Shown here: positions 54,888 through 62,253 of the stretch, one piece after another
How positions within the stretch are numbered: the first letter of the stretch is position 1
Layout of the letters: each line of letters starts with the position of its first letter
Assembly: GCA_963710665.1 (NCBI GenBank)
Contig: CAVQBC010000008.1
Location: 1 to 64,000 of the forward strand
DNA length: 64,000 nt
Source: CAVQBC01 sp963710665
GTDB taxonomy: Bacteria; Actinomycetota; Thermoleophilia; Solirubrobacterales; Solirubrobacteraceae
Direction of reading: 5' to 3'
Notes under the pieces: model-generated
Databases searched by the model: none
Seen by the model: the letters and a program-made list of their open reading frames with translations, nothing else
Told to the model about the DNA's origin: nothing
Made by a program: the position numbers and the translations under genes

Positions 54888-56360
54888 CTACGCCCCCGCC
54901 TGCGCGAGCAGCCAGAGCGCGAGCGAGGTGAAGCCGACCATCACGCCCAGCATCCAGTACTGGGAGCGCACCGCGAGCTGGGCCTGGCCGTAGAGCACCA
55001 GCGCGCGGTCGTGGGCGAGGATCAGCGCGGCGATGTGCCCGAGCACGACGAAGGCGACCTGGAGGTACCAGGCGCCCGTCTGGCTGACGAGCGAGTAGTC
55101 GATCGCCGAGGACGCGGTGCCGAACAGGTTCCAGCCCTGCCCGAAGGGGTCGGAGGCGAGGTACTTGATCGCCTGGCCCTCGAAGAGGAAGAACGTCAGG
55201 TAGTGCGCGACGACGTAGACGAGGGCGATCGGGACGAGCGTGTGGATGAACGCGCGCCGCAGCTGGTCGGTGTCGAAGCCCCCGCCGACGGAGCGGGCGC
55301 CCTCGATGCCGAGCGTGTAGAAGCCGGCGACGATCCCGACGCCCAGGAACAGCCCGACCGTGGCGGCCAGGACCGGGGTCGTCTCCGGAGCGAAGCCGAG
55401 GGTGCGGAAGAAGTCGTTGAGCTGGGCGGCGAGGTCGGTCCACATCGGCCCCTGGCTGAGGCCGTCGAACGTGACGGTGCCGATCATCACGCACACCACC
55501 GCGACGGTCCCCGGGACAGGGTGCAGCGCGGGCAGCCCGGCGAGCGGCGGGCGCAGCCCCACCACGCGGTCGCGGGTGGTGAAGATCGACAGCCGCGCGA
55601 AGAGGCCGAAGTAGACGGAGAACGCCTCGCCCTGGCGCGACCACGGCTCGACGCCGTAGACGGCCTGCGCGGCGAGGGTCAGGACGCTGTAGAGGACCGC
55701 CGCGGTGGTCACCCGCTCCGGCAGCTCGCCCCAGCCGGAGCACAGCTCGATCCAGGTGAACACGAGCAGCCCGAAGGCGGCGGGCCAGCGGCCGAGGCGG
55801 TCCGGGTAGGGGCGGTGCGCCACAGGCCGGCCGCCGCGGGCGCGCACCACGAGCCAGCCGGTCGCGCGGCCGATCGCCCGCCACGGGTTGAAGGCGCGGA
55901 AGAGGTCGCCGAACAGCGCGCTGGCGAACGCCAGCCCGACCCAGAAGGTGATGAAGATGAAGGTGGGGGCGAGGTTGTCGAGCGCGCTGGGGCGCCCGGC
56001 GTAGCCGGCGGCGACGACGACCACCAGCAGCGCGACCCCGATCGCGCCGCAGGCGATCTCGGTCGCGCGCGAGCCGAGCGCGCGCCCGACGCCGCCCGGC
56101 AGCGGCTGGAACTCCTCGTTGTCCTCGAGCCGCGGACGCGGCCACAGCACGGCGAGCGCGGCGAAGGAGACCACGAGCACGGCGGCGGCGGCCCAGCCGA
56201 ACAGCCACTCGGGGATGGGCAGGTTCTCGCGCTGGACGAGGCCGTGGGCGCTCGCGGACGCCGGCCACAGCGCCGCGCCGGCGAGCGCCACGGCGGCGAG
56301 CGCCGCCGCCCGCGCCGGACGCGCGGGGCCACCTCCTCGTACCAGGGCTGCGGACCTCAC
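54888..56360 (-). CDS. Polytopic membrane protein, fenitrothion-hydrolase-like family
   Basis: Membrane protein of 490 residues with about twelve helices after a signal-like start ending ASASAHGLVQRENLPIPEWLFGWAAAAVL. Conserved-looking loops include FRAFNPWRAIGR, YGVEPWSRQGEAFSVYFGLFAR, TFDGLSQGPMWTDL and GIVAGFYTLGIEGARSVGG. I recall this family from databases under the name fenitrothion hydrolase, a label from one bacterial enzyme; a true hydrolase role here is doubtful. The HG at the mature N-terminus could bind metal. The start is GTG at 56360, 7 nt after the lipoprotein gene stop, so the two form a pair. Confidence 0.65.
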   Translation of the reverse strand: MRSAALVRGGGPARPARAAALAAVALAGAALWPASASAHGLVQRENLPIPEWLFGWAAAAVLVVSFAALAVLWPRPRLEDNEEFQPLPGGVGRALGSRATEIACGAIGVALLVVVVAAGYAGRPSALDNLAPTFIFITFWVGLAFASALFGDLFRAFNPWRAIGRATGWLVVRARGGRPVAHRPYPDRLGRWPAAFGLLVFTWIELCSGWGELPERVTTAAVLYSVLTLAAQAVYGVEPWSRQGEAFSVYFGLFARLSIFTTRDRVVGLRPPLAGLPALHPVPGTVAVVCVMIGTVTFDGLSQGPMWTDLAAQLNDFFRTLGFAPETTPVLAATVGLFLGVGIVAGFYTLGIEGARSVGGGFDTDQLRRAFIHTLVPIALVYVVAHYLTFFLFEGQAIKYLASDPFGQGWNLFGTASSAIDYSLVSQTGAWYLQVAFVVLGHIAALILAHDRALVLYGQAQLAVRSQYWMLGVMVGFTSLALWLLAQAGA

Positions 56361-56367
56361 GGTGCGG

Positions 56368-57393
56368 TTACAGGGCGCTCTGGATCGCCCGATCGAAGGC
56401 CCTCACGCCGAACGAGCCCTCGAGCCGCGCCGTGATCCGGCCGTTGGCGTCCACGACGAACAGCCACGGCTCGGTCGGGAGGTGGAAGCGCTCGAGCGGC
56501 GGGCGGAGGCCCTTGTTGACGTCGTTGTCCTTGTAGACCTCCTGGTGGATGAACTGCACGCGGTCGCCGTAGCGGCTCTTGAGCTGGGCCGCGATGTCCA
56601 CCACCGGGCCGCAGACGCGCGACTGGCAGAGCTGGGGGGTCGCGAACAGCAGCGCGACCGGCTTCTTGCCGAGCACGTCGGCGAAGGACTTGTCGTGCAT
56701 GTCGTCGGGCGGCACGCGCGTGTCGATGCTCGCGACGTCGCCGCGCGCGGAGGCGACCGTGTCGGTCTGCACGGACGGCGCCCGCTCGCCGACCTCCGGG
56801 ACCTTGTCCTGCGCGCGGGTGACGACGCTCACCTGCGCGGGCGCCGCGACCTGGCGGCCGTCGACCTCGGTGACGGTCAGCACGGACCACTTGCCCGGCC
56901 GGTCGAACGGGACCTGCGCCGCGTAGACGGCGGAGAACGGGTCCTTCTCGGTCGCCGCCTGCTTGGAGCGGTAGGGCGGCTCGGTCATCAGCACGTCGGC
57001 CGGCGCGACGTAGGGCCCGCGCGCCTTGGCGTCCGGCGTGCGGGCCACGTAGACGGCGGTCTTGCCGTAGACGAACTGGGCGCCCTGGTCGATCACGCCG
57101 AACGCGAGGCGGTTGGTGCCGACCGTGAAGATCGACGAGGCGAGCGCGGCCTGCTGCTGCCCGCCGCCGATGTTGTCGGCGACCTCCTGGAGCGTGCGGC
57201 CGCCGGGCGCCTGGAACTCCGCCTTGGACGGGTGCTCCGCCGCCTCGATCGTCTTGCGCAGGCCGCCCGCCTCCGGGACCTGCTCGGTCGGGTTGCCCGA
57301 CGCGCCCCCGCCGTCGCCGTTGCCGCCGCAGCCGCCGAGGACGGCGAGCAGCAAGGCGGCGAGCACGATCGGCGGCGCGAGACGGCGGCGCAT
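56368..57393 (-). CDS. Lipoprotein with thioredoxin-fold C-terminal domain
   Basis: Exported protein of 341 residues. The lipobox is LGGC with Cys22, followed by a Gly-rich linker. The C-terminal half (about 215-341) is a thioredoxin/peroxiredoxin-like fold with a Cys256-x4-Cys261 pair in LLFATPQLCQSRVCGPVV and TEPWLFVVDANGRITARLEGSFGV. The N-terminal half (about 70-200) is a beta-rich domain. The CxxxxC spacing differs from the CxxC of TlpA. It is coupled to the following polytopic membrane protein and may serve thiol, metal or copper handling at the outer membrane face. Confidence 0.72.
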   Translation of the reverse strand: MRRRLAPPIVLAALLLAVLGGCGGNGDGGGASGNPTEQVPEAGGLRKTIEAAEHPSKAEFQAPGGRTLQEVADNIGGGQQQAALASSIFTVGTNRLAFGVIDQGAQFVYGKTAVYVARTPDAKARGPYVAPADVLMTEPPYRSKQAATEKDPFSAVYAAQVPFDRPGKWSVLTVTEVDGRQVAAPAQVSVVTRAQDKVPEVGERAPSVQTDTVASARGDVASIDTRVPPDDMHDKSFADVLGKKPVALLFATPQLCQSRVCGPVVDIAAQLKSRYGDRVQFIHQEVYKDNDVNKGLRPPLERFHLPTEPWLFVVDANGRITARLEGSFGVRAFDRAIQSAL

Positions 57394-57442
57394 CGGGGTT
57401 CAGGGTAGGGGAGCGGTGTGCGCGTCAGTGCCAGGGGCGCTT

Positions 57443-58384
57443 TCAGCCCTCCGCGCCGATGCGCCCCACGAGCTCGGCCAGGACCGCCTCGGCCCGCTGG
57501 TTGTCGACCTGGCAGGTGCCGGCCGCGTCGTGGCCGCCGCCGCCGTAGGCCAGCATCAGCTCGCCGACGTTGACGCGGCTCGAGCGGTCGAGGATCGACT
57601 TGCCGGTCGCGAACACCGTGTTCTGCTGCCGCAGGCCCCAGAGCACGTGGATCGAGATGTCGCACTGCGGGAACAGCGCGTAGATCGTGAAGCGGTTGGT
57701 GGGGTGGATGACCGGCTCGTCGCGCAGGTCGAGCACCACGAGCTTGCCGTGGACGGTGGCGCAGCGGAGGATCTGGGCCTTCGCGCGCTCCGCGTGGGTG
57801 CGGTAGAGCTCGACGCGCTCGGCGACGTCGGGCGTGGCGAGGATCTCGCCCACCGACATCGTGGTGCAGGCGTCGATCAGCTGCATCATCAGCTGGTAGT
57901 TGGAGATGCGGAAGTCGCGGAAGCGCCCGAGGCCCGTGCGCGGGTCCATGAGGAAGCTCATCAGCGTCCAGCCGGACGGCTCGAGGATCTCCTCGAGGCC
58001 GAACTGCGCCGCGTCCGCCTTGTCGACCGCCTCCATGAGGTCGGCGCCGATGCCGGGGAAGGTGGCCGCCCCGCCGAAGTGGTCGTAGACCACGCGCGCG
58101 GCGGACTCGGCGTGCGCGTCGATCACGTGGTTGGCGGGCGCGCTCTGGACGCGCACCGTCTCGGAGTGGTGGTGGTCGAACGCGAGGTGGACCGCCGGGT
58201 GGTAGGGCAGGTTCGTGGTGATGTCGCCGGCCGACAGCTCGACCTTGCCGTCCTGCACGTCCTTCGGATGGACGAACTTCACGTCGTCGAGCATCCCGAG
58301 CTGCTTGAGCAGGGCGGCGCACACCAGCCCGTCGAAATCGCTGCGGGTCACCAGACGGAAGCGCTCGGCGAGTTGCTCGGTCAT
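57443..58384 (-). CDS. DHH-family phosphoesterase
   Basis: Soluble protein of 313 residues. The N-terminal DHH domain shows LVTRSDFDGLVCAALL, FDHHHSETV and later VDKADAAQFG, all metal-binding positions. The C-terminal DHHA1-like region ends MLAYGGGGHDAAGTCQV, the GGGHxxAxG signature. Members cleave short phosphodiesters such as nanoRNA, pApA or polyphosphate; the substrate is not determined here. ATG at 58384 has a good ribosome site (GAGGAGAACG). Confidence 0.85.
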   Translation of the reverse strand: MTEQLAERFRLVTRSDFDGLVCAALLKQLGMLDDVKFVHPKDVQDGKVELSAGDITTNLPYHPAVHLAFDHHHSETVRVQSAPANHVIDAHAESAARVVYDHFGGAATFPGIGADLMEAVDKADAAQFGLEEILEPSGWTLMSFLMDPRTGLGRFRDFRISNYQLMMQLIDACTTMSVGEILATPDVAERVELYRTHAERAKAQILRCATVHGKLVVLDLRDEPVIHPTNRFTIYALFPQCDISIHVLWGLRQQNTVFATGKSILDRSSRVNVGELMLAYGGGGHDAAGTCQVDNQRAEAVLAELVGRIGAEG

Positions 58385-58446
58385 CGTTCTCCTCTTCTCG
58401 GGTCTCCGCGGATGATCGGCGCGCGGGCCCGGAATTGAAGGGACGC

Positions 58447-59496
58447 TCAGGGCTGGCCGGCGACGGCGCCGGGCACCCCGGTGTTCGTCGAGTACGCCGG
58501 CTGGATCTTCATCTCGGGGTGGATCGAGTGCACCGCCTGGGCGACGGCGATGGCCGCCTCGGCGAAGCCGGTGGCGATCAGCTTGAGCTTGCCGTCGAAC
58601 GTCGTGATGTCCCCGCACGCCCACACGCGGTCGAGGTTGGTGGCCATCAGCCCGTCGACCTTGATCGAGCCCTTCTCGAGCTCGAAGCCCCACTCCTTGA
58701 GCGGGCCGAGCTTGGTGGAGAAGCCGAGCTGGAGCAGCACCGCGTCGCACGCGAGGCGCTCGACGTGGTCGTCGGAGGCGCGGTGGATCTCGATGCTCTC
58801 GATCGCCCCGTTGCCGCTGACGCCCTTGATCACGTAGGGGACCTTGAGGGTCACGCGCCCCTGGCGGACGAGCTCCATCACCTCCGCGACGGTGGCCTCG
58901 TGGGCGCGGAAGGCCTCGCGGCGGTGCACGAGCGTCACCTCGGCGGCGGTGTCGAGCAGGTTGACGACCCAGTCGAAGGCCGAGTCGCCGCCGCCGACGA
59001 TCACGACGTTGCGGCCGCGGAACGCGTCCTTCTGGGTGACGAGGTAGTGCGCGCCGCGTCCTTCCCACGGGGACATGTCGACGTCGGAGACGGGGAGCCG
59101 CTTGGGCTCGAAGGCCCCGTGGCCGCCGGCGACGATCACCGTGCGCGAGCGCAGCGGGCCCTTGTCGGTCAGAAGCGTGACATGGTCGTCGGCCTGCTCG
59201 ATGCGCTGCGCGGTCGTCTCGAGGTGCACGGGCACGTCGAACTGGCCGAGCGCCTGTTCGCGCAGCAGGGCGACGAGCTCCGAGGCGAGCACGCGCGGGT
59301 GGCCGGGCACGTCGAAGATCCACTTCTCCGGATACAGCGTCGTGCACTGGCCGCCGATCTCCGGCAGCGAGTCGACGATCCGCACCGAGGCCTGGCGCAT
59401 CCCGGCCCAGAATGCGGCCGACAGCCCCACCGGGCCCGCGCCGATCACCGTGATGTCGCGGATCTCGCCGAGGTCTGCCTCGACGCTGGTGGTCAC
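58447..59496 (-). CDS. Ferredoxin-NADP+ reductase, thioredoxin reductase-like type
   Basis: Flavoprotein of 349 residues. The FAD motif is DITVIGAGPVGLSAAFWAGMRQ, the NAD(P)H motif VVIVGGGDSAFDWVVNL, and the closing FAD motif VWACGDITTFDGKLKLIATGFAEAAIAV. LPEIGGQCTTLYPEKWIFDVPG is typical of the YumC-type ferredoxin reductase group. The redox CxxC of thioredoxin reductase is absent, which supports the ferredoxin/flavodoxin reductase call. The GTG start overlaps the hemQ stop as GTGA. The pair suggests electron supply linked to haem synthesis, or to a low-potential acceptor. Confidence 0.87.
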   Translation of the reverse strand: MTTSVEADLGEIRDITVIGAGPVGLSAAFWAGMRQASVRIVDSLPEIGGQCTTLYPEKWIFDVPGHPRVLASELVALLREQALGQFDVPVHLETTAQRIEQADDHVTLLTDKGPLRSRTVIVAGGHGAFEPKRLPVSDVDMSPWEGRGAHYLVTQKDAFRGRNVVIVGGGDSAFDWVVNLLDTAAEVTLVHRREAFRAHEATVAEVMELVRQGRVTLKVPYVIKGVSGNGAIESIEIHRASDDHVERLACDAVLLQLGFSTKLGPLKEWGFELEKGSIKVDGLMATNLDRVWACGDITTFDGKLKLIATGFAEAAIAVAQAVHSIHPEMKIQPAYSTNTGVPGAVAGQP

Positions 59497-60206
59497 GGCA
59501 GGTCTGGGACGCCGGGGACCGGCAGGCGGTCGGTGAGCGGCGTGCCGTCGAGCGCGCCGAGCGCGCGCTCCACCGACATGCTCACGCACGTGAAGGTCGG
59601 CGTGTCGCGCTTGGTGTACGACGAGGACTCGCTCGTGCGCAGCCGCTGCACGAGGTCGAGGAAGGAGCCTGGGTCGTCGGTCTCGAAGGCGACGACGAAC
59701 TCCTGGTCGTCGAGCCCGAACGAGTAGGAGGTGTTGAGATCGATCTGCGGGTACTCGCGACCGATCCTGATGTGCTCCTGCATGATCCGCCAGCGCTCGT
59801 CGGCGGGGAGCCGGTACCACTCGCGGGTCTTGACGAACGGATAGACGAAGAGGTAGCTCGAGTGCTGCGGACGGACCTCCAGGCGGGACTCGTCCGAGTA
59901 CTCCGACGCCTTCGTCATGGCCAGGAACGAGTAGGGGATCGTGCACCACTTCATCAGGTCGCTCTGCTGCAGCACGACGTGGAACTCGTGGATGCGGTCG
60001 AGGTTCGTGGCCTGCGTGAGCAGCATCATGTCGGCGTCGCCGCGCGTCCCCACGAGCGAGAAGGCCCGCAGCAGGCGCTCGGCGGCGAAGTCCTCGCAGG
60101 CGGCGAGGAACTCGAGCTTGCCCGCGGTCCGGCGGGCCTCGTCGAGCCGCCGCCAGGCGGGGTCGACGGACAGGAAGGTGTACTTGACGAAGTGGGGCTC
60201 CGGCAT
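59493..60206 (-). CDS. hemQ: Coproheme decarboxylase (HemQ), chlorite dismutase family
   Basis: Protein of 237 residues that would turn coproheme into haem b in the coproporphyrin-dependent pathway of actinobacteria. The family shows HFVKYTFLSVDPAWRRL, RGDADMMLLTQATNLDRIHEFHVVLQQSDL, YPFVKTREWYRLPADERWRIMQEHIRIGREYP and the DQEFVVAFETDDPGSFLDLVQRLR barrel strand. The length and motifs fit HemQ rather than a true chlorite dismutase, though catalytic residues cannot be proved by eye. On the minus strand TATAGT lies about 14 nt before the ATG and is a likely -10. The 5' end overlaps the start I chose for the divergent gene at 60192. Confidence 0.87.
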   Translation of the reverse strand: MPEPHFVKYTFLSVDPAWRRLDEARRTAGKLEFLAACEDFAAERLLRAFSLVGTRGDADMMLLTQATNLDRIHEFHVVLQQSDLMKWCTIPYSFLAMTKASEYSDESRLEVRPQHSSYLFVYPFVKTREWYRLPADERWRIMQEHIRIGREYPQIDLNTSYSFGLDDQEFVVAFETDDPGSFLDLVQRLRTSESSSYTKRDTPTFTCVSMSVERALGALDGTPLTDRLPVPGVPDLP

Positions 60207-62231
60207 GTCGCTTCAAAAACTATAGGTGGGCTCGCCCTCGCCCTGGTGGCGGCGTGCGCGCTCGCGCTCGCCGCCGGCGCTCCCGCGGCGCACGCGCAGG
60301 GCCGCTCGGTGGTCCTGGCCTTCGACCCGGGCGGCGGGACCCCGCTGCCGGGCGCGCGCGGGACCTCCACCGTGCTCGACCGGTTCACGCGCCGCCCCGA
60401 GCTCTCGCTCGGTCTGCTCGGGGCGACCCAGGGCGCCTACACGCAGCGGCAGGCCCTGCTCGACCTCTCGGCCGGCACGCGGGTGTCGCCGAGCGGCTAC
60501 GACCCGCCGCGTCGGGCGGGCGGGGTACCCCATTACCGGCTGCGCGGGGACCGGATCACCCGGTGGGGGACGATCGTCGAACGCGCGGCGAGCGCGCCGA
60601 CCACGATCGTGCCGGGCGCGCTGGCCGGCGCGCTGCCGGGCGGGGCGGCGTACGTGGGGCCGCAGCGCGTGCCCGCGAACCTCGAGGCGGTGGTGGCGGC
60701 CGACCACGGCGGCCGCGTGGGGGGCGTCTCGCTGGGGCCCGCGTCGACGCTCGCCGGGCGCGTGCGAGCGGAGCTCCGCGCCCATCCGATGGTCGTGGCG
60801 CTGCTGCCGCCCGGGCCCCCGGGGGACCGCGCGCTCGACGACCTGATCGACGCCCGCGGCGGCGGGCAGCTGCTGGTGGTGGTCCGCCGCCCGCCGCGGT
60901 CGGCGACCGCGCAGCTGTTGCCGGTGGGGATCGCCGGGCTGCGCGCCGACGCCGGGCTGCTGACCTCGCGCACGACGCGCCGGGCCGGCCTCGTGGCCGG
61001 GACCGACCTGCTGCCCACCGTTCTCGGCTGGCTCGGCGAGCCGGTGCCGCCGGGCGTGCAGGGCCGCCCCGTCACCGTCACGGGCGCGCGCGACGCGGCC
61101 GCGCTGGGCGACCTCGAGCGCCGGCTGCGGGTCGTCTCGCCGCGGCGGCTGCCCGTGCTGGGCGCGCTGGCGGCGGCGATCGCGGCCGCGGGGCTCCTGC
61201 TGGCCGTGGGCTTCGGGGCGAGCGGGCGGCGGCTGGCGCTGCGCGCGGGCGCCCTGGCGCTGCTGTGGACGCCGCTCCTCGCGCTCGCGTGCGCCGCGCT
61301 CGCGCCCTCGCGCACCCTCGAGGTGGCGCTCACCGGGGCGGGGGCGCTCGCGCTCGGCCTCGCGACCGATCGCCTGGTGCCCTGGCCGCGCGCGCCCGCG
61401 GTCCCCGCGCTGCTCGGCGCTGCCGCCTACGCGATCGACCTCGCGCGCGGGTCGGACCTCGTGATCCGCTCCCTGCTCGGCCCCAACCCGCGCTTCGGGT
61501 CGCGGTTCTACGGGATCGGCAACGAGCTCGAGGCGATCCTGCCGGTGCTGGTCCTCGTGGGCGTCGCCGCCGCGTGCGGCGCCATGCCGCGCTCCCGGCG
61601 CCTGGCGGCGATCATGGGCGGCGCGATGCTCGCGCTCGGCGTGGTGGTGGGGGCCGGGCGGCTGGGGGCCGACGTCGGCGGGGTGATCACCATCGGGGCG
61701 GGCGGCGCGGTGGCGGTGGTCTGCTGCCTGCCGGGCCGGCCGTCGCGGCGGGCGCTCGCGCTCGCGCTGTGCGTGCCGGCGGCCGCCCTCGCCGCGCTGG
61801 CCGCCATCGACCTCGCCACGGGCGGCGACGCCCATCTCACGCGCACGATCCTCGACGCCGACTCGCCGGGCGCGGTGGCCGACGTGATCGCCCGGCGCTA
61901 TGAGCTGGCGCTGAACACGCTGCTGTCCGGGCTCATGCCGCTCGCCGCGGCGGCGACCGTCGCGCTGCTCGCCCTGGGCGTCCGGCGGCGCCGCGCGCTG
62001 CTCGCCCCGGCGGCCGGGCGGCCGGCGTGGTCCGCGGCACTCGCAGGCGGCCTCGCGGGGGCGGTGGCGGGCGCGCTGGCCAACGACTCGGGCCCCGTGC
62101 TGCTGGTCTACGGAGCGGTCGTGCTCGCGGCGGCGGTCGCCTACCTGCAGGGAGATCCGCGGCCCGCGGACCTCCGCAAAGCGGCGGCCGGCACACAGGG
62201 ACGCGGGGTAGCCGAACCGGTGCCCGGGTAG
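60192..62231 (+). CDS. Polytopic envelope protein with alkaline-phosphatase-like N-terminal region
   Basis: Protein of about 679 residues. A signal peptide is seen as ASKTIGGLALALVAACALALAAG ending AAHA. The external part (about 35-315) includes GTDLLPTVLGWLGEPVPPGVQGRP, a segment shared with alkaline phosphatase/sulfatase superfamily proteins, but I do not see the usual metal-ligand motifs. The C-terminal half has about ten membrane helices, with the conserved-looking GPNPRFGSRFYGIGNELEAILPVLVL. The start is uncertain: GTG 60192 gives a complete signal peptide but overlaps hemQ; the next start, GTG 60246, removes the basic n-region. The function is unknown. Confidence 0.65.
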   Translation: MGLRHVASKTIGGLALALVAACALALAAGAPAAHAQGRSVVLAFDPGGGTPLPGARGTSTVLDRFTRRPELSLGLLGATQGAYTQRQALLDLSAGTRVSPSGYDPPRRAGGVPHYRLRGDRITRWGTIVERAASAPTTIVPGALAGALPGGAAYVGPQRVPANLEAVVAADHGGRVGGVSLGPASTLAGRVRAELRAHPMVVALLPPGPPGDRALDDLIDARGGGQLLVVVRRPPRSATAQLLPVGIAGLRADAGLLTSRTTRRAGLVAGTDLLPTVLGWLGEPVPPGVQGRPVTVTGARDAAALGDLERRLRVVSPRRLPVLGALAAAIAAAGLLLAVGFGASGRRLALRAGALALLWTPLLALACAALAPSRTLEVALTGAGALALGLATDRLVPWPRAPAVPALLGAAAYAIDLARGSDLVIRSLLGPNPRFGSRFYGIGNELEAILPVLVLVGVAAACGAMPRSRRLAAIMGGAMLALGVVVGAGRLGADVGGVITIGAGGAVAVVCCLPGRPSRRALALALCVPAAALAALAAIDLATGGDAHLTRTILDADSPGAVADVIARRYELALNTLLSGLMPLAAAATVALLALGVRRRRALLAPAAGRPAWSAALAGGLAGAVAGALANDSGPVLLVYGAVVLAAAVAYLQGDPRPADLRKAAAGTQGRGVAEPVPG

Positions 62232-62253
62232 GGCGCCGTCTAGGATCCTGCCA

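Noticed and set aside
59493..60206. True chlorite dismutase
   Set aside because: No perchlorate or chlorate reductase genes are nearby, and the length and context fit the HemQ group of actinobacteria.
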